From Prostheceraeus crozeri (taxonomy: Eukaryota > Platyhelminthes > Polycladida > Euryleptidae): 64,000 nucleotides of DNA. This document shows, piece after piece, positions 1 through 11,905 of this stretch. The DNA lies in the NCBI GenBank assembly GCA_907163375.1, contig CAJQUW010003611.1, positions 62,001 to 126,000 on the forward strand, given 5' to 3'. The notes under the pieces are model-generated. The model searched no databases. It saw only the letters and a list, made by a program, of their open reading frames with translations, and was not told where the DNA came from. Position 1 is the stretch's first letter, and the number at the start of each line of letters is the position of its first letter. Made by a program: the position numbers and the translations under genes.

Positions 1-233
1 ACAGTTAAGCCAATTCTCCAAAATGATGGTTTAGAATTTCAGGAACTCATCCATGCGTACAGCAAATTGCACCAACAAGTAGTTAACTCGCAAAAGTACA
101 ATAGAAGTTTGGGAGAACGCTTCTGATTGCCTCATCCTGACAGATATCGAATCGTGAAGTGGGTCGCCGAATTCTGCAATATATTGCCCCGATCAGTGCA
201 ACTCAGTCAGCTCCTTCACGTGCCATATGACAG
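1..233 (+). other. candidate exon or pseudo-exon at the left edge
   Basis: Read in frame from base 1, this stretch is open except for one TGA at 124-126, and it ends at a good splice donor (CAG|GTAAGTG after base 233). The peptide is coding-like, with segments such as FQELIHAYSKLHQQ and RYRIVKWVAEFC, but I do not recognise the family. It could be the end of an exon of a plus-strand gene lying to the left, an exon of a decayed mobile element, or chance. The single TGA could be a real inactivating change, a sequencing error or a recoded codon. The donor and the length of the open frame are what support it. Confidence 0.35.
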
Positions 234-1444
234 GTAAGTGCTTAGTTATTCCATAGCATAGGGGATGTAGTTTCACTGAATAGTACTGACTCCGTAAAAT
301 TCTTTAGTTGCTTTAAGTATATTGTCACATGAAGTCGACGAAGAAATGTCGGGTAATATCGGCACCATCGACTGGTACCAAACAGCATTTTTTTAAACAA
401 TATGCTGATTAAATGGCCAGCTTTCTATCATTATTGTTCACTGTCTCACTGAATGTACAGATTTGATTGTATCTCTATATGAATTATAAGGTCTATTCAG
501 ACCATGCGTGAAAAATGTCTGGCTATGATGTCGGCAGCTAAAGACTGTTTTAGAGCTCTCACGGCTGAATTTCTCGATTTCCATATGAACGATGATATCC
601 AAAAAATCTCTTCTAACTTGAACAGATAATCCATCGATTTAATTTCTGATTTTAGGTGAAAAGTAAGGTTGCAGCCTATAATGATGTTGGCATAATATCG
701 ACACATTGCAGGACGTCAGTTCCTTAAAGAAGGACAAGTAAAATAAACTAAATACATTATATATTACATGAAAAGGAATTTTACACATCCGTTGTCTCCT
801 TGATTGTGTGAAAATGCAAAACTTCATCACTCTCCGCTGCGTTACACGCTTGCGCTTCATGCATGAACAAATGTGCGGAATTCTTTTTCTAAGATGGATT
901 CACCTACAGACTGCTTTCAGCTTATAAAATTTCAACTAATCAGAAAATCAAAGAAATAGCAAAATGTGTAAAAGTTCTCTTCATAGAATATATATATATA
1001 TATTGTCTTTAGTGTATATATTGCCTTGCTTTTCACCTAAACTCATCAATTAAATCGATAAACTAACAAATTCGAGCAAGGAGAGATTACTTGGACATTA
1101 CGAATCATATCAAAACCAAGAAATACAGCGTGAGAGCCCGAAAACCAGTTCACTGTCGATAATGCCCGAATTTACCCTAATATCAGATACCAGCACAATA
1201 CATGTCTCTGTGTCCCCATGTTTGAAATTTTGAGTAAGTGCAGCATTTTATTTTTTCAACGTAATTAAAAGTATTTGCCGAGTTGCAATGAAGACACAAT
1301 GCATGTATAGATTTCTATGATGTCGGATTAATTCGGATTTTCCTTCATCGACCTTGACCAATCCGATCCGATCCGAGCCGAGTCCGAAATAATTTATCCG
1401 AATCTGATCTTACTTCAGATTGGATCGGATTCGCACACCTTTAA
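234..1444. other. intergenic, AT-rich, no gene seen
   Basis: No supported coding sequence. A short (TA)n run lies at about 988-1003. At 1340-1440 a stretch rich in GGATCGGA-type words ends in CGCACACC, which resembles the subterminal sequence of some hAT transposons, but no partner end was found. Confidence 0.5.
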
Positions 1445-2418
1445 GCCGCTGTCACACAGGAAGAGGCGTCTTCCATCTTCCATGTCACTCGCCTTTTGCA
1501 CATTCTTCTATAAGGCGTGATGAGACGATTTTCATCTGCCGTCTACCGCCTTCCATCTTCCATCTTCCACAGACCGCAGTCACACAAGGGAAATCCATTT
1601 CCGATACAGTCATCGCTATTTTTTACTATTAATCGTTGCTATGACTGCTGTCTTGATCCTCGTCCGACATGGTGAACAAAGGGCTGTTTTCTGATACATT
1701 GCTTCTCTTTGCAAATCACAACTTCTATTATATCTTCCCTCAGACGTCACTTCACTTTGTTCTAATGTTAGAACAGTCTCGCGGCTGATACCTGATAGTT
1801 GATGGAAATGAATTTCATCAGCCGAATAATTTCATGCCTTGTGTCCACAGACCTAGGATTAGTAAAGTTAAATTAAATCTTCATAATCTAAATTAGAAAA
1901 TTAAAATCTTCATAAATTGCAAACAAATAATTCATTGATTCTCGCAAATAAGCTGGCAGTAAAACATATTCATTACAAATGGGCACCTATGAAGGTGTTC
2001 CTTTCATAGAAATAAACTTCATCTATAGCTACAAAGCGATTAATTACAGATGCTATAATTTATGAACTTGCCACAGAAAGAGATGCAATTTTATCAAGCT
2101 GTAATTGCGAAAAGACTGAATAAACACTTGTATCAGAAACCGTATGTTCTGCGTGATTACTTATGTAAATGGCGATGGTGTAAATGTTTACCTATCATCA
2201 TATGAGCTTCTAATTATGATCGCTTCAATCAATGAATAATTGCCGCGATTCAAATAGTATCCGCCAACTTCTTGCCCAAGTATTTTCTGACGAGCGACCC
2301 TGTTATGATTTGTTTATCGGCTTCACGTGTTGATGAGAGCAGGCAGTTTTTCCTAACCCTAGGTCTGTGCTCATGTCCAATGGACGACGCCTTATGGCTT
2401 TTTCTGTGTGACAGCGGC
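1445..2418. mobile_element. MITE-like element with short terminal inverted repeats
   Basis: GCCGCTGTCACACAG at 1445-1459 is matched by its reverse complement at 2404-2418, and a further AGGCGTC lies just inside both ends. About 974 bases lie between the outer ends. The interior has no transposase; small open frames inside look like chance. No clear target duplication is visible, so the superfamily is not assigned. Confidence 0.55.
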
Positions 2419-3058
2419 CTCAATCCCAATAGCCTATTGCACCATGTCGATTCTTTATTCCTGACAATTTAGTCAAATGGAGGTCGTGCTTTGAGTAATG
2501 GCCTTGAAATGCTGGTTTATCCATAAATTATGAATAAATGTTGCTGCTAATTTATCTTCAGTTCTAATCACTTCCGAATGCAAGACCTGCTTGCTCATCA
2601 CGTTTGCTTTCATCTTTAAGTGGTCTCTTCGCATTTATAGTTTTCTTGCATTCTGTAACTTACCTACGTACTTCTTCTCCAAACTTATTCGAGTGCAGCT
2701 TCGTGATGCGAGGAGCATTCTTCATGTAAAGTTTGATTCACTTCAGCAATCATGCAAAGACTGTGTGCAAAATTGTTCAACAAGGTAGAATATAATCCGG
2801 ATCACACTTTGAGACAAATGTTAGATCCGAGGATTCCGACCTTTGCAACTATCGAAGCTCCTAAAGATCTCAAGAAAGATCGCAAAGGGTACTTCGAATT
2901 TTTTTGACGAATGGTACGAATGGTATTTTCACCTGCTAAAACTTTGAAAGATTGTCCAGGTTTCCGGCACGTTTTTAGGAGACCTGGTTACTGATACTAT
3001 CATTCTTCCTTCATATGTCATGATTTCTATATCACACCAACATAGTATGAAATATTAG
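2419..3058. other. intergenic, no gene seen
   Basis: Only short open frames. A 51-codon frame starting near 2755 has plausible composition, but it is too short and shows no family motif. Confidence 0.4.
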
Positions 3059-3162
3059 CCAAATGTACCATAGCGATGAAGTGACATGACAAATGTCAGA
3101 CGAGGTCGCAGGCCGAGGATGACAAATTAGGTCATGTCGCTGAAGCGCTATGGTACATTTGG
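3059..3162. repeat. small palindromic (MITE-like) repeat
   Basis: CCAAATGTACCATAGCG at the left pairs with CGCTATGGTACATTTGG at the right, and GTGACATGAC/GTCATGTCGC continue the stem inward. The central loop holds GTCGCAGGCCGAGG. The loop shares GCAGGCCG with the palindrome at 5560-5657, so the two may belong to related families. Confidence 0.65.
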
Positions 3163-5095
3163 TATGTCCCATAGCTGTAAACAATGTGTCATTATTATGT
3201 AGATTCTGCATTGTTACATCGCAAAATCTACATGATAATGATATTGTCCTAAGCTGTATTTCTATGGGAAAATACCGTGAAACAATGCAGAAAAAAGCGT
3301 GAGTCATTTGAGTTTTAGATATTGAGCCATAGATATATTCATGTAAATAATACTCAATGAGAAAATATCGTGTTTTTTCAGCGCATTGATATGATAAGTT
3401 TTGGGGAAACTATCATGGAAAAGCTTAGGACAATCGGTGATGTTTCCAAGATATGAAATAATAATCACAATTCAAGCTATGATAGAAAACAACAAATATC
3501 ACATTTACATCAACAAAATGATTATAATGACTTTCGAATCGATATTTTGACAATCACTGACTTATAGTCATAGAAATGGAGCTACATACATGGAGTACGT
3601 GGATATAGGAATGTCTATGTATGAATGACCTAAATAAAAAGAGAGATGCACAAAGAATGATGTACAAAAGTATGGACATCTAGAGTCATAGAAGTAGATA
3701 ATAGTTCACTAGAATGGAAGTTTGATATCTTGCTTATGTACAATATGGCACATGGAAAATCTATGGTTTCTAGATCAGCTTCGATCCAATACATTGTATC
3801 ATAGTCAAACTGTTTGTCAAGTTAGCTGTGGAAGTGGGTGACAGCAAATTACAGGATTTCCTTGAAGAGAGAATTTTAAGTTAGATGGTAGTATTGTTTC
3901 ATTATGAAATAGCCCACTATTCTATTGGTTAATATGCTGTTTCTATGTGCAGCAATCATTGACAACCGTTATCTATTTTTTCAATAGTGGAATACGATTT
4001 AAAATTTGGTTCACAGAGCCATGATTGTAAGTGGTCAATGGACTGGTTCAGAGAACATCTCAATAATTCACAGATAAAATTTCTTAATTATTGGATTATT
4101 TCTCCTTGAAGCGGTAAAGAAACCTAGCGCTCTTCTGGAATAAACACATCGAAAGCTTCTTTACATACAATCATCACTCAGATAAATGAAATGTCGCTGG
4201 AACTTTTCAATTAATCATTAAATGACACATGTGATATAGTATGATGATATTTTGGAAGCTGATATTTGAAAGCATGCAAAGATTTTGAAAATTGTTCGAA
4301 TATAATGAACAGGGAAGCCCTTTAAAGTAAAATGAATACTCTAAGATTTATTGGCCTCTGATTTCAAGCTGGAGCAATGCATGTTCTGTAAATCGATATT
4401 ACAACTTATATATCTATCTGATTATACTCTTAACAGATTATAGGAACGATATTTCAAAATGATAAGCGTACAGAACCATTTAAAGGATTTCTTTCTTTAT
4501 CATTCGGTGGCTGCAGTGTTCTGTAAATTCATTATTGCTTTTGTGTACATGATCTTTGGACAAGGGCAACAATCCGAATCACAAATTGGTTTGATAAATA
4601 TACATGCCAACCAGAAAACAAGGAAAACAGCTCATACAATTTGCATTTTGCCCCAACTAAGTTCCCCCGGCGTGTGCCATAATTTTCATGCAATTTCCAT
4701 TCGAGAACTTTCTATGGTATAGTTAATTTCTTTGGTATTGTTAATTTCTTTGGCTAGAGTACTTCTAGTGAGATTTCTAGCTGTCTATGACAAAAGTAAG
4801 GTACAAAAAGTATTATCACATAGACTACATAGACATATTTTTACAGATAATGCATGCATTTAGCTATCTTGAGGCAACGATGTCATTGCGACATCATAGA
4901 TTTTCTTGGATCATACATCGCAAATGTGACTTATCGGAAATACATTGAGAGCATAGACAAGCTATGGGACATACGTGTAGTTGCATAGATGCCCGTATAG
5001 TTGAATAAATTTATTTGAACATGAAACAATACAACTAGAAATTATCAAAAATACCAGTATAAAATATAAGTTAAAAATAGGGTAAAAAAAGACAG
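3163..5095. other. intergenic, no gene seen
   Basis: AT-rich sequence with scattered short words such as CATAGA. The longest open frames (for example 4459-4722, plus) have no recognisable motif or splice context. Confidence 0.45.
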
Positions 5096-5549
5096 TTAGG
5101 AAACATGAAGAATCGACTGAGCATTCCCTCTAATAATGGCAATGCCAAAGCGTTGTAGCAGCCATTCTCTTTCACTGGGATCGTCCTTCACCTTACTCAA
5201 CCTTTCCCCCTAAACCCAAGACTGTCTTCAGCGTTCTCGGTCCCATGGCACAAGTTGTTTCAAACGCCAGTGGTTCAAAGATGTACCTCTCAGATAATGT
5301 AGCGTATTTTGACATTTTGCGTTGTTCTGCACACGCTGCAGCTGATCCTGGATGGATGGCGGATTCTATGAGAGATGAGCCACTGTGCGTGCCGGTGCAA
5401 GTAGCGTCCCAAATTAAGCAGCGACCCATGCCATACGGGAAAGTCGTCATTCCGTCAGGTCGTTTTCCATCACCTCTGTCAAGACCGACGGGTTCATAGT
5501 TGAATTGATTTAGCTTTTCGATAGTTATCTTCACGCACATCTGCGTCAT
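5096..5549 (-). pseudogene. LINE 3' end: C-terminal nuclease-like domain of a non-LTR retrotransposon ORF
   Basis: The minus-strand frame carries EPVGLDRGDGKRPDG, then RCLIWDATC and SKYATLSERYIFEPLAFET. This layout is known from the C-terminal, restriction-nuclease-like domain of some invertebrate LINE polyproteins (charged KRPDG, then WDxT). The local GC content is higher than in the flanks. The reading frame shifts near 5200 and then continues as DDPSEREWLLQRFGIAI to a TAA at 5096-5098. An A/T-rich tract follows at about 5020-5090, as expected for the 3' end of a LINE. The element is heavily 5' truncated: no reverse transcriptase is present. The family assignment rests on my memory of the motif. 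Confidence 0.65.
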
Positions 5550-5559
5550 TTATGTATAG

Positions 5560-5657
5560 GATATCAAACGATATTTGAAAGCATTATCAACATAACAAAC
5601 GACGGCCGCAGGCCGGAGTTTGTTATAGGATAATGCTTGAAAATATCGTATGATATC
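5560..5657. repeat. small palindromic (MITE-like) repeat
   Basis: GATATCAAACGATATTTG with GCATTATC on the left is mirrored by GATAATGC and AATATCGTATGATATC on the right, with AACAAAC/GTTTGTT inside. The centre is GGCCGCAGGCCGG, which shares GCAGGCCG with the centre of the 3059-3162 palindrome. It abuts the 5' truncation point of the LINE fragment at 5549. Confidence 0.65.
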
Positions 5658-8535
5658 TATCACAACGCATAGTTTTTTACCTGTAATTCGGAGTGTGATA
5701 TCTGATGGTTTCCGTTTGTTATGTACATAATACACGGAATATATCAGGCAATAATCATGGATTTCTAAATGCTGTGGAAATCCATACAGAAGTCCATGGA
5801 AATATCCCAATCCATTCATTTCCATTCGAGTCATTTAGCACATGAAGACGGTGTGAATTTTCATCAATTCTGTTTATAGCCTACCACTACATGTGCATCA
5901 ATGGTGTCAAATTATTGTTTTTTAACCTACTACTGAGATCCCAATGACGGGCATGGAAAGCAAGAAAATTTTGAATCTCGACATTCTTGAAATATAACAT
6001 AACATATTGTCATATTCAAGATAGCATGACTCAAGCTTGATAAAATGCATATGGTTCAATGGTCCGTCTAACTCTGATGGCATTCAAAGTTTGTCAGCTA
6101 AAAATTGTGCATTTTATGACTCCCTCTCTGAAGAAGAATGAGTGAACTTATAGCAGCATCAAGAATCAAAACATGTCCCTCGGGGTTGCTCAATGATTGA
6201 AGAAAATTCTGCGTCATTTAATCAACACACAAGACCGAAGTCGTGAAATCTTGCTGTTACAGGTTATGGGGCATTGTACCACCAATCGGGGTATCAACAT
6301 CAATGGACAGTGGCAGATTACAGTATGCGCTCAATTAAGATGGAATTCGTCGATGGACCCTATAAGAAACAAACAAGCCTCCAATACAAGCTTCTACTTG
6401 TATTTCGCAAAATTGTGAAGTAATTCTTTTATGTGCTTACTTATAAAAGCACATAAATATACTGTATATAAATATAAAAGCACAGTATATTTACTCTACG
6501 AGTATGTGCTTAGAGTGATACACTAACAGACCTTTTCCGTTGAACCTCAGCTCTTCAAACTATGTATGTGTGATATTTAGTCATCTAGGAATTCATGAAA
6601 ATTTCCGTGTGATAGTTTTTCATATAATACACTGAGATCATTGGAAGACCAGAGATATCTGCACTAAACTATGCGCTGTTTCTATTGAACATGCCTTGAA
6701 GTTTGGCATTAGACTCCAGATGGCGGACAAGTTGGACCAATATGGCAATGCATTCCATCATCGAAGAAATCCTGAATGCGAAGCTATGCAAAATTTTCTT
6801 TGTTGACATAAAAATGTGTATAATGAACAAGAAAGAAAATCATCATTGCCAGTTATCAATGCAAATGTAAAGAAGGAACAAATGGAAAAAAATGTGACTG
6901 TTACAATGGAGCAATTATGAAGACATTTAGGCATGACAGCAACGCTCGCCAAAAATTGTTCTGTTTGGACTTTTAAAAAAATTTTCTCATTTCACTTCTA
7001 TTCTTCTGTTCACTCGGATATCCCTGACTTTGAATGACACAAATAACAAAAAGTATTATTCATCAATTATAGTTTCATTTAGAGTTCCATAGAAGGTCTC
7101 TTTACATAACATCCACTTCTACATTGCTTTGCATGCTCATCTATTTTGCTACTTTTGAAAATTGAAAATGATATTTTGCGTCCCAATCTTTCATCTTCCT
7201 CCATCGACTATGTGTAGAACATAAAAATCGCTGACTACTAGTTCTACTACTACTTTCAGTTTCACTGAAAAGAGTTTTTACTGAAAATGACCAAATTCAA
7301 GTCACGATTATGATTTAGAGTTTGTTGTCGCAATGACTGATTGCGAATTATTTCCAATGCGATGATTAATCAAAACATTGCGCATGCACCATTGTAATGG
7401 AAACAAAAGACCATCCGCTCAACATCATAGTTTATTGCCTTGAATGTGATGTCAAGCACTGTCATGGTAACTAAAAGAGCGTAATGGTAGAAACCGATCT
7501 CCTATCAATATTTTAGCTGATCTAATTGATAAAGTTCGCTTCAATTTAATTTGCAACATTATGCCATATTTTCTAATTCTATTGATTTACTACATGTTGT
7601 ATAAATAATCCCATGCTAAGAGATAGTAATCTAATTATCTCGTCACTAAATGATTAGACAAATTGTCAACAATATTGCATCTTTGAATTGGGATTCATTG
7701 TTCTGACTGTTTACTTTTAAAATATTAAACTTTAAAAATATTGCGTCTGTGAGCTGAAAGTGGCCCTGCAATATTCTGCAAGCACCCCTGGCCCAAATTA
7801 CATAGCAACTAGACCGAGATGTTGCATACACACGTGTTTGAGATTCATTTTTTCAATTGATTCTGGTGATTGTTCGAACTCTCCGACTCAATCCCTGTGA
7901 CGATGCTGCTATTGAACAAGAATATGACATACAATTTGGTATGAGGAAACATGCCTTGACTGTTCATGAAATTGAAAATTGTTTTGAAAATGTCAAGTTA
8001 TTTATTGTAAATTCGTGTAAAAGGTTGGTCAATATATTTCAGCTATTTACACCTATTTACTTCAGATGGTCATGATAGTAGATATACATGGTGCTAGCTG
8101 ATATGGCAATTACTTACAAAACTCAGCCTGCCAAATCTATGGGACGAACAGGTAACGGCTATGTTTTGACTATGGTTTGACATAATGGAATTTTGTATGA
8201 CAATAAAAGGAATTTGGAATAATGGAATTTAATAATGAAAAAGGAATTTGGACGTAATGGAATTTGGTATGGCAATAAAAGACATCGGAAAACAAAGCTT
8301 CTAACTTGAAAACATCATTCAGTCACGTGAATTAATGGAGCTTCTAAGCATATTTGATCTACTGAATTTGTCTACCTGTTGTCCAGTTCCTTGTAAAAAG
8401 ATGCATATCTGCTAATATGAGTGGTCCACAACCAGTGTTGTCGATAAGTGATTTTCATGACTTTTATTCGGACGCTTTTATCCTTTCATCAGCTGGGCTG
8501 TCGATGACATCATTAAGTCAAGCAATTTGTTATGT
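5658..8535. other. intergenic, no gene seen
   Basis: No gene supported. A Cys-rich plus-strand stretch near 6860-6915 looks EGF-like but is only about 40 codons between stops and lacks splice support. Confidence 0.4.
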
Positions 8536-8946
8536 CACTAGGTGACATGCCACGCTCAATTACGCGTAATTACACATGACCCTAAACATCCGTGGCTATG
8601 CGGGACATTGCTGCAACATCTGTCGGCAGTTCTGTTATATAGACTTTGCGTCTCATGTGTCTGCATGTATCAGAGGCTGAACAATGTGATAGGACCTCAA
8701 TTTCATGCTCAGGGAAAACAGAACATGCTCAGCGGTTCATCCGTGGTTCAAGCGGCAGCGCAGACAACCGTAGACGACGCGTTAACTATAAACGCTCGCC
8801 CGCGCGTATTCATAAACATTCCCCATGTTTTGACAGTATCAGATCAAGTGATTTGTACGCGGGTAGAAGAATAGAATGTCCTTAACCACGGATGTTTGGG
8901 GTGTTCCGTAATTGCGCGTGAATAACGCGTGGCATGTCACCTAGTG
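8536..8946. mobile_element. MITE with ~60-bp terminal inverted repeats
   Basis: CACTAGGTGACATGCCACGC at 8536 is repeated inverted at the right end (8927-8946). Similarity continues inward for about 60 bases, including AAACATCCGTGG on both sides. The whole unit is 411 bases. Overlapping open frames inside are not supported as genes. No target duplication is obvious, so the superfamily stays open. Confidence 0.7.
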
Positions 8947-9096
8947 GTGCATTGATTGATTCAGCGATTGCACTGAACTAGCCGCATCATTTCGAATCTT
9001 ACCACAGATGAAAGGGGAAATGTATTTGAGGAAAGAGAAAAAGAACGTAAATATATTATCAACACCATAAACCACGTCTATTTTCCGGAGGAATTG

Positions 9097-9545
9097 CTAT
9101 CATAGAGCAAGTATATCAGGTAGAGTAGCAACTCAGCATTTATTAAATCCCCAATGTGTATGCAGTTTCAATTTCATTAAATGAACATGAGTCGAGACCT
9201 AGTCCATCTGTGAGAAATGCAAATTTTTACACTTTTGGAGAAATGTACATGAATTTGACTGATAATGATAGCAATACAGAATATAGAATAGTATTCCACA
9301 AATCCTCCATGTCATGACAACTTGTAGAAGTAATATTGGTAAAATTGGTAATTCCATAACTAAAACTTCAGCTTTATTATAATAGGATTAATTTCTTAAG
9401 CGTGATCAATCACAAGCTGACACTGAAAGAGCAAAACATCGTAATCAAAGAAACTGATCACAATGAACTTTAAAAGATGCAAATAGGTCCACATTGCTAT
9501 TCAGATTCAAGAAATGACGCCTTGTGAATCATAAAATCATGCCAC
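9097..9545 (+). repeat. dispersed repeat R1, copy 1
   Basis: This segment is matched in inverted orientation by 27055-27515. Shared blocks in the same order include CAACTCAGCATTTATTAAAT, AATCCTCCATGTCATGACAA (one difference) and CTATTCAGATTCAAGAAATG. The copies differ by substitutions and small indels. No coding capacity is clear; it may be an untranslated part of a transposon. Confidence 0.6.
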
Positions 9546-10904
9546 TGAAAATTGAATTAAAAACATGACACTTCAGCCAAGAAGCTCTCAATAAGATCTC
9601 GACTCTTTATTGAAGACTTGCAGGGACTTGCATTATAATGCAGTTCATGAAATTTCCTTGATCATCAGCTTAATTAAGATGCTTGCTAGGAAATATTCAT
9701 TCCTTTTGATATCAAACTTGTTTCATACTACTTATAAACAAGCTTCATGTAGGCAGTACATACATTTTCAAAATTTTAGCTTTTTAAAAACTGCTCAAAT
9801 AATTTTTTGGACCACAGGAACGTTATCTCCGTAAAAACTGAATATATTCATTCAAAAATTTTCACTGCATACAGATACATTTTTGAGTCGACACTCTACC
9901 TACTATATACTTACTCCATGAATGTAATCATTCGCGGAATATAAACCCGGAAAAGAATGGAGGAAAAACATGTACCTGTTGGCCAAAATCATCAGAATAT
10001 TTGAAAATTCATTGCTATTTCCATTTTGCATAAACAGCTTGAATTTCGTATTTAAAACGTCTAAAATTGTTGATATGAACCTATTCACCTCTTCAATCAA
10101 CAATTCAAAAAATGCCAGTGTCTAACAAAGAATAACATTGCTTTGCTCAGTAAATTCTCCTCCAAGACTGTAGAAGGTCCTTTAAACATTAGAACGGATG
10201 CTATGTTCAACTTCGAGAGCTTTGATTTTTATTTCATTCATGAATGCTGTACCGAAGAACCGGTGAGAGATACTTTACGATCATGCAGCAAATTCTGACC
10301 GTTTCTTGGCTGACGGAAAGGGGTATTAGAGTGACATACACGAGAGTCCGATTGGATGACATACTAGAAATCAGCGACATACTTTAAAATGACTTAACGT
10401 TGGCTTTGAGCGCTAATTAATCTTACCCCTAAACCCTATCTTATCCCAGCCATTTTTAGCATTAGCTTTGAAAACCCGGGGGAGTTAAGCCGTCCTGAGT
10501 ATATCTCATGCAGATAGTCAACAACATATTTATAAATTGTAAATTAGCTTCCTATAATCTCAGTTATTATATTGAGCAGAAAAATGCAACATCTGCACTT
10601 CTACATGAACAAATGAACAAAAAATATTGTGAGGCATGATAATCTGTCCATTTATGCTTCGGGTAAAACTGACAGTATTACTTACAAACGTTTTGTGAGT
10701 AGCCCCTGTGTTCTGAAGCTACTGCTACTTGTCTACATGGTTCCATCTTTCGCAGGCGTTATGTGTGCACTCTGCTTGATTGCTCTCTAACTCGCCACAT
10801 AATTTGCATTTCATGATTGTCAATGTAACTTGGTAAATATGAAATCATTTATTCATTTATGAATGACATTTTGCTGAGCCTTGGCGGTAACTGATAGTTC
10901 CCTC
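9546..10904. other. intergenic or gene 3' side, no exon confirmed
   Basis: An AT-rich minus-strand open stretch at about 9979-10120 ends at a possible donor (AACAG|GTACAT) but matches no family known to me. Later exons of the metalloprotease gene should lie in this direction; I could not identify any. Confidence 0.35.
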
Positions 10905-11261
10905 CAATTAAATCATAGTAACGTGACATTAGACACGCAAAATCAATCAATGCAGTATGTGAAAACCAATGAAACAGATTAAGTTACCAAAGGACTTTAA
11001 TTGAATATCTTTAATACGTATGAAACACCGTTGTATTTAGTACTGCGATTAATTTTGGCTGACTATCTTTATTTGATATTTATTGATTTTTTATCTTAAA
11101 ATCAAGCCAAAAATAAATCGCAGTGCTGAATACGACGATGTTTCATACGTATTAACGATATTCAATTAAAGTCCTTTGGTAACTTAATCTGTTTCATTGG
11201 TTTTCACATACTGCATTGATTGATTTTGCGTGTCTAATGTCACGTTACTATGATTAAATTG
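10905..11261. mobile_element. near-perfect palindromic MITE, ~160-bp arms
   Basis: The left arm begins AATCATAGTAACGTGACATT and the right arm ends with its reverse complement at about 11230-11256. Matching continues through CCAATGAAACAGATTAAG, GGACTTTAATTGAATATC and AATACGTATGAAACA to a central AT-rich loop near 11065-11105. The arms differ at only a few positions, so the insertion is probably young or the arms are being homogenised. It carries no gene. Confidence 0.75.
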
Positions 11262-11776
11262 ATTTATTCATTTATTTACTTATACTTACTATACTTGCTT
11301 ACTTCTGTCAAATGTTATATTACTCTGAAGTGGAGTAATCGTTGTGCTACCAATATAAATATGTTAGCATTTGAGACCTGTCTTTTTTTAACACAACATT
11401 TTTCTATAGAAATTTTAAAAATTTCTATAGAATCTCATGAGAATACATCCCATCAAAATTTCTGACGGTAAAATGCTATTTAAGCGGAATCTCCAAACTC
11501 ATCTCATTCATAAACAACATCTCTTTTTAAATGACAATAATTAATATGTTGGACAAATTGTCCATCGCAAAATTATAGAGTTACGCGATAAAAATGCCAC
11601 CAATTGTCCGGATTACTTTGACCAACGCTGTAGAGCATTTCACCGGTGCTATAAACCGGTGATGACTTTATGTCGCAATGTCACCCTTCCGCTGAAATGA
11701 TGAACATTGTCAAAACGAATCACTTGATGTTTTCACATGCATTGTCATGTAGATATCAAAAGAGATTCAAACTTAC

Positions 11777-11905
11777 ACTTCGACGTCCGCATGGGGTTCC
11801 AGGTGGAACAATTTCCTGCTTGTCGCATCCCAATTCAATGTCTTTCCGACCGCAGATCAATGAATCAGAACACATTGGCGTGTACAAATCTATAGATGAC
11901 AGCAA
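11777..11905 (-). CDS. metalloprotease exon: Cys-rich/disintegrin-like part
   Basis: The acceptor follows ...TTTTCCTCAG and the donor is AGT|GTAAGT. It is 43 codons, phase 0 at both ends, and joins in frame to the 15296-15428 exon. The peptide has LYTPMCSDSLICG, then a Cys in LGCDKQE and PPGTPCG, matching the ADAMTS pattern of paired Cys followed by (D)GTxCG. The next exon should begin with the WC..G.C part. It was not found, so this is the last exon I can support. Confidence 0.8.

Noticed and set aside
6860-6960. EGF-like plus-strand peptide (YQCKCKEGTNGKKCDC)
   Set aside because: Only about 40 codons between stops, without splice sites or other Cys-rich exons nearby.
8542-8885. Two overlapping plus-strand open frames
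   Set aside because: They lie inside the inverted-repeat MITE and have no family motif.
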